A stretch of DNA of 33,041 bases from a virus. The DNA lies in the IMG/VR virus record IMGVR_UViG_3300003937_000047, positions 1 to 33,041 of that record, one strand, 5' to 3'. Of the stretch, positions 8,474 through 17,442 are shown piece by piece; the stretch's first letter is position 1, and each line of letters opens with the position of its first letter. A program made the position numbers and the translations under genes. A model generated the notes under the pieces. That model made no database searches. It was not told the origin of the DNA and saw only the letters and a program-made list of their open reading frames with translations.

Positions 8474-9208
8474 TTATTTTTGATTGTCTACGTTTATTTG
8501 TTGTTCTTTTCCCGTGGCTAATGATAAAGCTAATTGATCTTTAGTCATTACACCGGCATAACCTAATATTTTATCAACTAACAAAGGTTGATCAGATTGA
8601 TGTATTTGAAAGTCGGTTGAGTTTTGAGCGTTATAAATATAGTTACCTAAGTTAGGTTCTATGTCAAAACCCCAAACAGGATCAACAGGAAAAGCTAAAT
8701 AATTTACTCTTATAGAGTTTGACCCTACACCCGTAGGAGTTAATGTAGAAGGATAAAATGTTAATATATTATTTTCGTAAGTATATACTGGATAAAAAGC
8801 TGTTGGAGCTGTTAAAGGAGATTCATTAACAGTATAAACATCTTGCTGCTCTATTCTTTGAACTTCTCTACCCGGTGCCGCACCTCCTGCTAAATAAATA
8901 ACTGAACCTAGTTCGTTTACACTAGTAAGAGCTGTTGTTAAAACCCCGGCAGTATTTGTTATATCTTTTAATTCGTTTCTTTTAAATATTTGGATTTTTT
9001 CATCTAATAAAGCCATGCGGTCTGCATAAGCTAGGGAAGTCTGTGGCATTCTTAATAATTGATTTAACTCATCAAAATATGAAGTGTATATTTCCTGCTG
9101 AGATTGTGCAGCTATTTTGTTAAATTCAACAGGTGTAAGTACACCTCTTTTTTCTTGTTGTAAAACAACTAATACCGCTTTGTAAACTGAGTTTATATTT
9201 ATTGCCAT
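8474..9208 (-). CDS. neck/tail ring protein, short paralogue (type A)
   Basis: This 244-aa protein begins MAININSVYKAVLVVLQQEK and shares its first ~76 residues with the 324-aa protein at 6893-7867. The later pattern is also shared: an EVQRIEQQDVYTVNESPLT helix/loop, YTYENNILTFYPSTL, a VNYLAFPVDPVWGF strand pair, and a QSDQPLLVDKILGYAGV helix. It lacks the beta-rich insertion of the longer copy. It is the first gene of the duplicated neck pair and probably represents the ancestral form. The role as head-to-tail connector or tail ring is inferred from position and fold pattern. The leader AAAATATTAAA-ATG has no Shine-Dalgarno. About 70 bases separate it from the upstream gene. Confidence 0.55.
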   Translation of the reverse strand: MAININSVYKAVLVVLQQEKRGVLTPVEFNKIAAQSQQEIYTSYFDELNQLLRMPQTSLAYADRMALLDEKIQIFKRNELKDITNTAGVLTTALTSVNELGSVIYLAGGAAPGREVQRIEQQDVYTVNESPLTAPTAFYPVYTYENNILTFYPSTLTPTGVGSNSIRVNYLAFPVDPVWGFDIEPNLGNYIYNAQNSTDFQIHQSDQPLLVDKILGYAGVMTKDQLALSLATGKEQQINVDNQK

Positions 9209-9277
9209 TTTAATATTTTAGTTAATAGTGATTAGGGCCACAAAAGTGACCCCCTTCACTATAATTATAGTCACATG

Positions 9278-10042
9278 TTATTGTAACTTTTTCTTGATTG
9301 TTTTAAAAACTTCAACACCTTCATCTGTTTTAAACCATGCAGCTAACGCTGAGTATGGATTTTCATCAAAAGGTACAGTCATTAATTTTCTATCATTAGA
9401 TCCCCAATGGAATGTTCTTTGATCCTGTGATAGTTTAATAATACCACTTTCGCTAGCTCTAATTCCTAAATTTCTAAGACCCACGTTTTCATCACTAGCA
9501 ACCGCTAAAAAGTTAGCTGGACTTCTTTTAGCCATTATAAGTAAATCTCTTCTTAATTCTTTAGAACTTAATGAAGAAACTTTTGATCCTAATTCAACTC
9601 TTAATACTGCCTCTGCGTGATCTATATCCATTTCTTTTGCAGCAAGCATTGCATCTAACTGTAGGTTAATATCATCTAGCTCGTCTTCTGCTACAACTTC
9701 TGCTTCCCATTCTGCATAAACAGCATTTTTTTTAGGGTGATATAATGATAATAGTTTTTGTAAATTTTGTTTTTCTTTAGGCACAGCTAAAACACCATCT
9801 TCAAATATAACATGACCTAATATAACTTCTCCTTTTTGTTCGTCTACAAAAGGTGAGTTTTGATTAGTAGCATATCTTAATTCTCTTTGTGTTTTAGTTT
9901 CTTCGTCAAACCACATTAAAGGTGAACGTCTAGAATTTTTTGATCCTAAAGTATGTGTTAACGGTTCTGCACCGTTTAGTAGATAGTATCTTCTATCTTT
10001 AATCTCCCATTTTGGGGCTTTTATTTCTTTTGTCTTTGACAT
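9278..10042 (-). CDS. conserved virion-associated protein downstream of major capsid protein
   Basis: This 254-aa protein is the first gene after the capsid terminator. It opens with a basic segment (KAPKWEIKDRRYYLL), then RSPLMWFDEETKTQRELRYA near residues 40-58, a predicted helical middle rich in Asp/Glu/Leu (~115-165), and a conserved C-terminal block (SQDQRTFHWGSNDRKLMTVP at ~205-224, then FDENPYSALAAWFKTDEGVE). I recognise this combination from uncultured marine phage genomes, where it also lies next to the capsid gene, but no function is known to me. A head-completion or capsid-associated role is the reasonable guess. Its leader carries three copies of the pentamer ATATA (read on the plus strand) directly next to the start codon. 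Confidence 0.55.
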   Translation of the reverse strand: MSKTKEIKAPKWEIKDRRYYLLNGAEPLTHTLGSKNSRRSPLMWFDEETKTQRELRYATNQNSPFVDEQKGEVILGHVIFEDGVLAVPKEKQNLQKLLSLYHPKKNAVYAEWEAEVVAEDELDDINLQLDAMLAAKEMDIDHAEAVLRVELGSKVSSLSSKELRRDLLIMAKRSPANFLAVASDENVGLRNLGIRASESGIIKLSQDQRTFHWGSNDRKLMTVPFDENPYSALAAWFKTDEGVEVFKTIKKKLQ

Positions 10043-10043
10043 G

Positions 10044-10058
10044 ATATAATATAATATA
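10044..10058 (-). repeat. pentanucleotide leader repeat (ATATA x3) before the 254-aa gene
   Basis: On the plus strand ATATA occurs three times in a row, one base away from the start codon of the 254-aa virion gene (start at 10042). It lies between the capsid terminator and that start, so it forms the translation initiation region. A related 5-nt periodic leader precedes the scaffold gene (12796-12805). It probably keeps the ribosome landing site unstructured in a host that does not use Shine-Dalgarno pairing. Confidence 0.6.
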
Positions 10059-10075
10059 ATTAATAAAATAAAGAG

Positions 10076-10099
10076 TATCTCCGCCCGAAGACGGAGATA
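10076..10099 (-). terminator. strong intrinsic terminator after major capsid gene (UUCG tetraloop)
   Basis: Arms 10076-10085 and 10090-10099 form a 10-bp stem with one U-G wobble, closed by the loop UUCG when read as minus-strand RNA (C-UUCG-G closing). The stem is GC-rich in an otherwise very AT-rich region. It lies 15 bases downstream of the capsid stop codon and is followed on the transcript by CUCUUUAUUUUAUU. This matches a classical intrinsic terminator or an mRNA-stabilising 3' hairpin. It is the best such structure I found in the window. Confidence 0.8.
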
Positions 10100-10114
10100 A
10101 ACTTTAAAGCAATC

Positions 10115-11596
10115 TTAGTTTTGGAATAATACGAAATTATTCGCAGCTTGAGTAACCAAACATCTTTCAGATAACCAGTTAACTTGCATAGCATCTAAGT
10201 TAGTAGTGTAAGCACCACCAGCAGATCCTGTGATCCAGTTTTTGTATCTTCTGTCTTCTGTTTGTGAAGCTCTATATCTAACGTGTAAGAATGGTCTTCT
10301 TATGTTTGTACCTAATTGTTGGTCATAAACAGTTGAAGTTCCAGCAGGAATTAATACACCTTCAATTCCACTTACCGCTACACCACCTCTTGTAGAAGCG
10401 TCATTTAAGTATTTCCAGCTAGTTTTGTAGAAGTCATAAGAACCTCTTCTAAAACCAGAGAAACCTAAATTTAAAGCCATATCCTCAGAGTTTTCAAATA
10501 AACCATAAGCAGTTCCACCTACAGCTCCACCTGAAATTTGACCTAGCATATCATCAAAATCTAAATCAAGACCTCTGTTTAAGAAAAGCATGTTTTCTTC
10601 AATAGCTCCTTGAGTATCTAGATTTTTAAGAACTTGATCAAAGTCAGATAAACCAGTTCCAGCAGAAAAGCCAGACATGATGTTACCTCTTGATTGGATA
10701 GCAGCAAATAAACCTTCAGTACCGTAAGCGTTGATACCACCACCAAATCCTTGGATGTTAGCTTGTTGAGCAGCAAAACTTTGTCCACCAGCTCCAGTAG
10801 CTAATTCACCTTCAACCATTGCCATTTCTAAGTAGTCATCAAATCTTAGTCTTGTTTCAGACTCAGACTTTAGATACCATAAGTATCCTGATGTTCCATC
10901 TTCTGTAGCAACTTCTACCCATCCAATTTGTGCCATATCAGAACCATTGATTTGGAATGAATCTTTTATGATAATTGGGTTGTTAGAATATTGAGTAAAT
11001 GAAGGTTGAATAGACTTGTAAGATCCAGCACCTAAGCCATTATCTACAGGTCCAACAGTTCCTTTAGCAAAGATAGAACCGTAAACAAACATTTTAAGGT
11101 TTGTAGCTCCAACTCCTAAAGCATCCCAGTTAGCTGCAGTAAATGGATAAGCAATAACTCTTTGTCCAATACCACCTGGTAAACTTGTTCTTACCACACC
11201 TTTTAGTGTAACACCAGTAGATGGGTTCATTACAACAATTGTATCATTTGGAAAAATAGCATTTGATACAGCTGGGTTACCACCTAAAGCAAATTCTAAT
11301 TGTGCAACACCTGCACCACCAGTTTGAGCTACATTTTCATAAGAAACGTGTAATCTATTTTGTTCTGACCAAATAACTTGATCAGATGTCATTGGCATTT
11401 CAGCGCCAACCATTCTAAGGAAACCGTTTAAAGTTCTGTTTCCATATCTTTCTACCTCTTGTTCGTAAACTTCAGGTAGATACTGCTGGATAAAGTCATT
11501 TGCACCACCAGTATTAAACGCTAAATAGTTTCCTTGTAGCGCTAATTGTTGTTGAGAAGGTATAATACTTCCAAACACAGGAGTAATTTGTCCCAT
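10115..11596 (-). CDS. major capsid protein
   Basis: This 493-aa protein is encoded directly after the scaffold-like gene and two genes after the portal, the canonical place for the major capsid protein. The N-terminal region (IQQYLPEVYEQEVERYGNRT at residues ~37-56, then LNGFLRMVGAEMPMTSDQVI) resembles capsid proteins of marine and crAss-like phages with an HK97-type fold. Glycine-rich loops occur at ~185-195 and ~268-290, and a long helix-forming acidic segment with ESETRLRFDDYLEMAMVEGE lies at ~245-264. Length agrees with crAss-like capsid proteins (about 490-500 aa). The codon pattern is somewhat less AT-biased than the neighbours, as expected for a highly expressed gene. A strong hairpin terminator follows the stop. 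The leader AAAATTAATTATT-ATG has no Shine-Dalgarno. Confidence 0.8.
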   Translation of the reverse strand: MGQITPVFGSIIPSQQQLALQGNYLAFNTGGANDFIQQYLPEVYEQEVERYGNRTLNGFLRMVGAEMPMTSDQVIWSEQNRLHVSYENVAQTGGAGVAQLEFALGGNPAVSNAIFPNDTIVVMNPSTGVTLKGVVRTSLPGGIGQRVIAYPFTAANWDALGVGATNLKMFVYGSIFAKGTVGPVDNGLGAGSYKSIQPSFTQYSNNPIIIKDSFQINGSDMAQIGWVEVATEDGTSGYLWYLKSESETRLRFDDYLEMAMVEGELATGAGGQSFAAQQANIQGFGGGINAYGTEGLFAAIQSRGNIMSGFSAGTGLSDFDQVLKNLDTQGAIEENMLFLNRGLDLDFDDMLGQISGGAVGGTAYGLFENSEDMALNLGFSGFRRGSYDFYKTSWKYLNDASTRGGVAVSGIEGVLIPAGTSTVYDQQLGTNIRRPFLHVRYRASQTEDRRYKNWITGSAGGAYTTNLDAMQVNWLSERCLVTQAANNFVLFQN

Positions 11597-11613
11597 AATA
11601 ATTAATTTTGTTT

Positions 11614-12795
11614 TTAGTTAAATTTTCTTGTTTTAATCTTCAGTTTTGAAGAATCAAGACCACTGATTGATTTAACTTTTAATCCTCCAACAAATACATC
11701 TCCTGTAGGCGAAGGCCTTACATCTTCTGTTATGTTTTTAGATTTTGCAACTAAATTTTTAGTAGCATCGGATTTACCTTGCTCATAAAAATGTTGTGCA
11801 ATTTTGTCAACATTGTCAGCGGCATACATAGCTTTGTGATAACCTTTAACATCTTTTACATTACCTTTGTCATCTAAGAACTTCTTAATTGTGTTTGTAA
11901 TATTCGATTGTTTATCTGCAACTTCATTAGGGTTTTTAACTCCGTATCTAAATTTTTTTTCACCAACTTGAAAATCAAAACCTTTGAATTCATTAGTAAA
12001 ATAGTTTTTAGTATTAGACTTAAAGTCCTCATGTTGTTGTTGAGCTGTGTTTTGCTCTTCATTATAGCGATTGAAAAAGTCCATTGCTTTTTGTTGGTCT
12101 TGCGTCACACCAGGTCTCAACTTGATTTCCTCGTAGTATTGACTTTTTAAACCATCTAAATGCTTTCGGGCTTTAGCAACCTCTTCTTTATACGCAAGTT
12201 TCTTTTTACGAATCTCACGCTCCTCGTCCACTTCTTCATCATATGAAAAATTATCTTCAATCATAAAGTTAATTTCACTTGAATCTAAGTGTGATTTGGC
12301 TTGTTTATAATACTCTCTTAAAAGAGTATCGTTGTCTACATTAGAATAATCAGCATTTAATCTTACATAATCTTCTAATGTTCCACCAGTTTCTTTCATA
12401 AAGTCTACAACTTTTTCTATGTTTTCTGGTAGCTTAGCTATTTCTCTTGACTCTTCTGGAGTAGGAGCAATAACTTTTTGTTCAATTTTTTCACCTATTT
12501 CTTGTATTTCTTCCTCAACTTTTTCTTCAATAGGTTTTTCTTCTACAATTTCTTTAATTGTTGGTTGCTCTTGTTTATCTTCAAGAATTTTGCTGGACTC
12601 TGATACTTGTTGGTCCACTTGAGGGCTATTTCCGGTTTGTTCTTCCACAGCCACCTCCTTTGTTTCTCCGACTTGAACGGCATCTTTTTCTTCTTTTTTA
12701 GAAAGATCAACTTTAATAACGTTGTCTTTTTTAATTAATTGTTTAGGTTTACTTTTAATTTTAAAAGTACCTTCCTGTTTTACTTCTTCTGACAT
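11614..12795 (-). CDS. capsid scaffolding-like protein
   Basis: This 393-aa protein is highly charged. Residues ~1-110 are Lys/Glu/Val/Gln-rich and look disordered or coiled-coil (runs such as EEKPIEEKVEEEIQEIGEKI). Residues ~125-260 are helical with many Glu/Lys, including a charged block with EVDEEREIRKKKLAYKEEVA. The C-terminus ends basic (KLKIKTRKFN), which is typical for scaffolds that contact the capsid shell. It lies between portal and major capsid protein, the usual scaffold place. I see no protease catalytic motif, so maturation proteolysis is not evident here. The leader has AATAT repeated twice next to the start codon. The call rests on position and composition rather than on a recognised family. 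Confidence 0.6.
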   Translation of the reverse strand: MSEEVKQEGTFKIKSKPKQLIKKDNVIKVDLSKKEEKDAVQVGETKEVAVEEQTGNSPQVDQQVSESSKILEDKQEQPTIKEIVEEKPIEEKVEEEIQEIGEKIEQKVIAPTPEESREIAKLPENIEKVVDFMKETGGTLEDYVRLNADYSNVDNDTLLREYYKQAKSHLDSSEINFMIEDNFSYDEEVDEEREIRKKKLAYKEEVAKARKHLDGLKSQYYEEIKLRPGVTQDQQKAMDFFNRYNEEQNTAQQQHEDFKSNTKNYFTNEFKGFDFQVGEKKFRYGVKNPNEVADKQSNITNTIKKFLDDKGNVKDVKGYHKAMYAADNVDKIAQHFYEQGKSDATKNLVAKSKNITEDVRPSPTGDVFVGGLKVKSISGLDSSKLKIKTRKFN

Positions 12796-12805
12796 AATAT
12801 AATAT
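12796..12805 (-). repeat. pentanucleotide leader repeat before scaffold gene
   Basis: AATAT occurs twice in tandem on the plus strand directly beside the scaffold start codon (12795), followed by the similar AATAA. It matches the 5-nt periodic leader of the 254-aa virion gene at 10044-10058. It is short, so chance cannot be excluded alone; the recurrence across genes is what supports it. Confidence 0.4.
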
Positions 12806-12828
12806 AATAATAAAAATTAATAAATAGT

Positions 12829-15237
12829 TTATTGCGGTTCAAACTGCTCTAAACCAAATCCGCCTAAATTATCCATACCTGCTGATTCAAAATCTGTAGG
12901 TAACAAGTCATTTTGACGTTGCTCAATCATTTTTGATTGCTGCGTTGCTTGTATTTTAGTTCTTTTATCTTTACGATCTTCTATAAATTGTTCTTTTTGT
13001 CTATCGGTATTTATTTTTGCTTGAGCTAATTGTAATTGATAATTAAACTCTTCAGCCATTAATTGTTTTTTAATTAACGCCTCTTGTTCCATTCTCTGTA
13101 TTTCAAACTGAGACTTAGCTTGTTCAATTTGTATTTCAGTTTGTGCTAAAGCTTGCTGTTTTTCAACTTCATTCATAGCCGCTTGTTCAGACTGTTGCAT
13201 ATTGGCCTGTGCTTGAGCTTGAATCATTTGTTGTTGATTAGCTTGATCTCTTTCTTGCTTTTGCTTTCTTTTAAGCTTAAGCATTTGATTTGCTAACTTA
13301 AGATTTTTTATTTGTCTAATATCTATAGCGTCTTCTAAATCAATACCTTGATTTTGTAATGCTATTTGAATATTTTGTTCTAACTGTGCTTTTTCTTCAT
13401 CATCAGGTTCTAGTTCTAAAAATATACCAAAATCATGAAGATTTAAAGAATCTATTTCTTTTAACGTTTGAACATTAAAAACAGATATGCTTTCTTTTAA
13501 AGAGTTAGCTGTTAAAGGAAACATTAAAGCGTCTGCTATTCTCAATGAAACGTTTTCACAAGCTCTTAAAGTTAAATATAAGCTAGCGTCTAAAATATGT
13601 TTTGTAGCAATGTTAGAAGCGTTGGCAGCCATTTTTTGCAATCCGACTAAAGCGTCTTTGTCTGGTAAACTGCCGTCTCGTGCTTCATTAAGACCTGTTA
13701 CGTCTCTTATCATTTGTAAATAATACTGATATGTATTTACAAGTGATGATATTTTTCCGTTTGCACTAGATGTTTGTAATTCTTGAATAGGTACTTTACC
13801 TCTATTAGGATCACCATCTTGTGTTAAGCTTCTACCAACTATACTACCAGTCTGGAAATACATATTTAATGCTTCCTGTGGATTATAATTGGTACCATTA
13901 CCTAAATCAACTTCTGCTAAACCATCTACGTCTACAAAAACCCCATCTGGAACCATACGTTGAATTACTTGTTGTAATTTTAACGATGTTAATTGTATCA
14001 TATCGGCAAAACCAGTTATTCTACTAACAAGAGACTCTATACGGCCTTGATATAAATTAGGCGCACACATAGTATAGTTCATGTTAACTTTTGTTGTGTC
14101 AGAAACTGGTCTTGTCATATTTTCAGCTAATTTCCACTCTAACATTTGAGGTACACCCATTACTTTAGCGCCACTAAATAAAACCTCTATAGATCTTGAT
14201 ACTCTATTAAAGTTATCGCTAGGTGGAGGATTAAAAGTATCTGGTTTTTCTAAAGTTTTTTCTAAACCAGTATCAGTTTGTTTTATTTTAAAAACTTGAT
14301 CAATAAACGTTTTGTATTCAAAAAATAATATTTGAACTAAATCGTTGTCATAATTAGGATTAGCTATATAACCATCTCTACCTGGATATTTAACCATTTT
14401 TTCTAACTCTTGATCAGTTAAATATGGAAACCTTTTTTTAATTTCAGCTAAAGTCATTGACTTTATTTCACCTACATAATATATGTCTTCAAAATTAGGA
14501 TCATTAGTATAAGAATATACTAAATTAGCAGGATCAACATACTCTACTAAAACACCATTAGATTTAGTAAAATTTGTTTTTACAGATCCTATACCTATTG
14601 TTGTAATATCTTCAATAACTCTTTTTTTAGTTAAATGATATTTATTATTAGCTAAAACATTGTTTATAACTTCTTCTTCAGCTATTTCTATACTTTGTTT
14701 ATAGCTTAATTGCATATGCAATTCTAATTCTTCTTTAGTTCTTGGAAGATCTACGGCTGGAATATTTGATTGTGAAAAGTCTTGACCAGTATTTTGCTTT
14801 GCTGTTTCTAACAAATCTTGAGAGTACATATCTCTAACTATGTTAGTTGCATATTGAGTTCTTTGTTTTAAAGCAAAAGGATCTTGTGAAAAAGCTTTTA
14901 TATCATAATTTTTAGATGCAATACCATTTACTACTATATCTACAAATTTAGGTATAATAGGAACTGGTTTCCAATCTAAATTTAAATAAGATAAATCACC
15001 ATTTATAGATAATTCATCTTTATATTTTTGTACGTTTTGCTCTCCTCTAGCATATAATCTAAGATTATGAAAATTTTGGTAACCTGTATTCCATCTACTA
15101 CCATTAACTCTACCACCTCTAAACCATTCATACTCAATAGCTTGTCCTACCAATAACCCATATTCTAAACTTCTCTTTTCCTCTTCAGATACCATCTGAT
15201 CAGGAAACGCACTATTAACACCAGTGTTTAATTTCAT
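12829..15237 (-). CDS. portal protein
   Basis: This 802-aa protein lies immediately after the large terminase gene (terminase stop TAG abuts its ATG, no spacer). Length and layout fit the large portals of crAss-like and related podoviruses. The N-terminal two thirds are mixed alpha/beta (WRGGRVNGSRWNTGYQNF near 38-56, YARGEQNVQKYKDELSINGD near 62-82). A long central region carries the helical stem/wing pattern. Residues ~640-770 are extremely Gln-rich and helical (many Q, K and E with heptad-like Leu/Ile), suggesting a barrel or coiled C-terminal extension reaching into the capsid. It forms the dodecameric DNA entry and exit channel that docks the terminase and neck. The assignment rests on position, size and family pattern, and I am fairly sure. 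Confidence 0.8.
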   Translation of the reverse strand: MKLNTGVNSAFPDQMVSEEEKRSLEYGLLVGQAIEYEWFRGGRVNGSRWNTGYQNFHNLRLYARGEQNVQKYKDELSINGDLSYLNLDWKPVPIIPKFVDIVVNGIASKNYDIKAFSQDPFALKQRTQYATNIVRDMYSQDLLETAKQNTGQDFSQSNIPAVDLPRTKEELELHMQLSYKQSIEIAEEEVINNVLANNKYHLTKKRVIEDITTIGIGSVKTNFTKSNGVLVEYVDPANLVYSYTNDPNFEDIYYVGEIKSMTLAEIKKRFPYLTDQELEKMVKYPGRDGYIANPNYDNDLVQILFFEYKTFIDQVFKIKQTDTGLEKTLEKPDTFNPPPSDNFNRVSRSIEVLFSGAKVMGVPQMLEWKLAENMTRPVSDTTKVNMNYTMCAPNLYQGRIESLVSRITGFADMIQLTSLKLQQVIQRMVPDGVFVDVDGLAEVDLGNGTNYNPQEALNMYFQTGSIVGRSLTQDGDPNRGKVPIQELQTSSANGKISSLVNTYQYYLQMIRDVTGLNEARDGSLPDKDALVGLQKMAANASNIATKHILDASLYLTLRACENVSLRIADALMFPLTANSLKESISVFNVQTLKEIDSLNLHDFGIFLELEPDDEEKAQLEQNIQIALQNQGIDLEDAIDIRQIKNLKLANQMLKLKRKQKQERDQANQQQMIQAQAQANMQQSEQAAMNEVEKQQALAQTEIQIEQAKSQFEIQRMEQEALIKKQLMAEEFNYQLQLAQAKINTDRQKEQFIEDRKDKRTKIQATQQSKMIEQRQNDLLPTDFESAGMDNLGGFGLEQFEPQ

Positions 15238-17442
15238 CTAATTAATTATTTTTGATTCTCTACCTTTGTTATTATATTTTGCAAAACTTAAATTAACAGG
15301 TTGTCTTACAGTTTCAGGTATGGGTCTATATTTGTTTTTATTACAAGCCATGATAGCTAAACCAGAGCTTATAGATGCATCGTGTTTTGTTCTATTGTTT
15401 ATATCAAACGCCGCCCAATCTTCTAATGTTCTTTGAAAGTACATTGTCCCATATTGCTCATTGTTATAACCAACAAACATTTCTATATAAGCTTCAATAG
15501 CAGCTGCGTGAGCTTGCTTAACATCTTCACTTGAATTAGGTATACCACCTATTTCTTTTTCAGCAACAGATAATTTATACATTGTTTTATCAGGCCTGTT
15601 CATAGAGTAACCTCTATAACCTCTTCTTTTAAAATGATATAACAACCTTGGTTTATTATTTTCAGCAAGAAGTGGCATCCCATAAAAAACACAAGCCATA
15701 AGAACATCTTCAAAAAATATTTCTGCGGTTTGTGGTCTTGATATATATTCTAAAAAGAATAAATTAGGTGGACAATCGTCCATTGTAAACTTTGTTAACC
15801 CATGAAGTGATCCTTTAGATCCTCTACCATCTACTGTTCCTGATATATCATATGAGTCACAACCAAAAGCGCCCATATGTTCATTTGCAGGGTATTTTAC
15901 ACCATTTTTGATAATAATTTTATTTTGTTGGCTTTCGTTAGGAACCCATGAAACAAAAAATCTACCTTGTTTACTTGGAACAAACATAACGCTTGTATCT
16001 TTAATCCCATCTACCCACTGAAAATTACCCTGTGTTATAATAGTAGAGTGTTTTAAATCTTCATTATAATCTATTTGTTCGTATATTTTTGTTAAATTAA
16101 ACAAAGATTGTTTAGTTTCATCTCTAAACGCATGTTTTTCAGTACGTGGAAACTGTCTATATAGTTCATTGAGTGCATCAGGATCGTTCTTAAGGCCATC
16201 TACTTCATTTTCCCAGTGTTCGATAACACCGATTTCAATGGGAAAGCCGTCTGGTCCTTTTTTAGGTTTTTGCGGTGTCTCAAAGACAGGTAGGCCATAA
16301 GAATCGATGTATCCTTCGTAATTCCACTCCATAGGTATGAACAAGCTATATAATCCCGAGCTAGTCTGCCCATTGCGGTTTCTTCTGGTAACGTCTGAGT
16401 CATCATATAATTTTTTATAATTTCTACCTCCTTTATCTAAAGCATTTGACGTTGATCCCATCATACACTTACCTATAATTCTAGAACCTAATCGTAAACA
16501 AGTTTTTGTAACCCTCCAGTTATTTAATATATTGTCAGGTTTTTCCCACTTACCAGATTCATCGTGCACAAGTAGTTTTAACTTTTCACCATCATAACTG
16601 TTGTCTCCAGTGTTTTTCCAGTCAATAGTTGTATCTAATCCTTCTAATTCTTCAAGTTGTTCGTTGCTATCTAGTTTACGTCTTGTAAATCTACTAGCTG
16701 GAACTCTGTATGCAAGTTCTGTTTTGGGTCGATCCATACCATCTTGAATCGGTTTGAAGAAAAATGGATAGTTGACGGAAATTGGTACGATTTTATCGGT
16801 AAACATTTTCTTCGCATCAGCCCCTGACTTTGATAAGACACCGTATCTAGCATCACTAGAGATAGTGGCAAGGTTGACAGTTTCGCCTGATGCCATGAAT
16901 GAAAAACCAGACCGTCTGTTTTTGAGGTAGCACATTCCGTAGCAACGTTTATCTGCTTTACAAGCTTCCCAGAATATAAAGAATAATCTGTTTGCTTCCC
17001 TAAAATCTGCTTGCCCAACATCAATCTTGGACCACTGCAGGTACATGTAATGAGTACCAGTAATATAAGTAACTTTACCTTTATTAGTGAACCAATAGCC
17101 TTCGTGACGCTTAGCAAATTCTCTATCAATATACGCATACCATTTTTCTTTAAAATCATCTGGATATTGTTTCCAGTCAAATATTGTTTTAATCTTTTTT
17201 AATGCCTTAGGATACTCGTGCACTTGCCACTTGTCGTAATCTTTATTAACATTTTTTTCTTTTGGTAACGCTATTTTTAAATTTTGTATTTCATAAACAT
17301 CACCTATTTGACCAGTTTTAGATATAACAACAACATCATATTCTTTATTATATCCATACTCCCATTTTTTAGATTTATTTAATCTTTTTATTACATGAGG
17401 TTTTATATGGTCAATTACTTTATATAAAGTTTGCTCGTACAT
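15238..17442 (-). CDS. terminase large subunit
   Basis: This 734-aa protein is the packaging motor ATPase/nuclease. The ATPase domain shows a deviant Walker A (KNRRSGFS, residues 174-181), a Walker B (LKLLVHDE, 288-295, with the catalytic Glu after Asp) and a coupling motif III (MGSTSN, 328-333). The nuclease domain begins with a strand carrying D529 (AFGCDSYD). Further acidic residues lie near 550-620, but I cannot fix the full triad by eye. A 120-residue N-terminal extension precedes the ATPase domain, as in the large terminases of crAss-like phages. The start overlaps the stop of the 91-aa gene in a TAATG junction, and the stop is TAG directly abutting the portal start. A purine-rich AGAAAGAAGA stretch upstream of the start lies in coding sequence and is probably fortuitous. 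Confidence 0.88.
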   Translation of the reverse strand: MYEQTLYKVIDHIKPHVIKRLNKSKKWEYGYNKEYDVVVISKTGQIGDVYEIQNLKIALPKEKNVNKDYDKWQVHEYPKALKKIKTIFDWKQYPDDFKEKWYAYIDREFAKRHEGYWFTNKGKVTYITGTHYMYLQWSKIDVGQADFREANRLFFIFWEACKADKRCYGMCYLKNRRSGFSFMASGETVNLATISSDARYGVLSKSGADAKKMFTDKIVPISVNYPFFFKPIQDGMDRPKTELAYRVPASRFTRRKLDSNEQLEELEGLDTTIDWKNTGDNSYDGEKLKLLVHDESGKWEKPDNILNNWRVTKTCLRLGSRIIGKCMMGSTSNALDKGGRNYKKLYDDSDVTRRNRNGQTSSGLYSLFIPMEWNYEGYIDSYGLPVFETPQKPKKGPDGFPIEIGVIEHWENEVDGLKNDPDALNELYRQFPRTEKHAFRDETKQSLFNLTKIYEQIDYNEDLKHSTIITQGNFQWVDGIKDTSVMFVPSKQGRFFVSWVPNESQQNKIIIKNGVKYPANEHMGAFGCDSYDISGTVDGRGSKGSLHGLTKFTMDDCPPNLFFLEYISRPQTAEIFFEDVLMACVFYGMPLLAENNKPRLLYHFKRRGYRGYSMNRPDKTMYKLSVAEKEIGGIPNSSEDVKQAHAAAIEAYIEMFVGYNNEQYGTMYFQRTLEDWAAFDINNRTKHDASISSGLAIMACNKNKYRPIPETVRQPVNLSFAKYNNKGRESKIIN

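Noticed and set aside
9245-9271. Small hairpin (AGTGA/TCACT) and 14-base palindrome ACTATAATTATAGT between the 254-aa and 244-aa genes
   Set aside because: The hairpin has only 5 pairs, and the AT palindrome is expected at some frequency in this composition. No U-run of convincing length follows, so I do not call a terminator or operator.
16671-17180. 169-codon minus-strand frame within the terminase gene
   Set aside because: It lies wholly inside the terminase reading frame, which has clear ATPase motifs, and its own protein shows no recognisable pattern.
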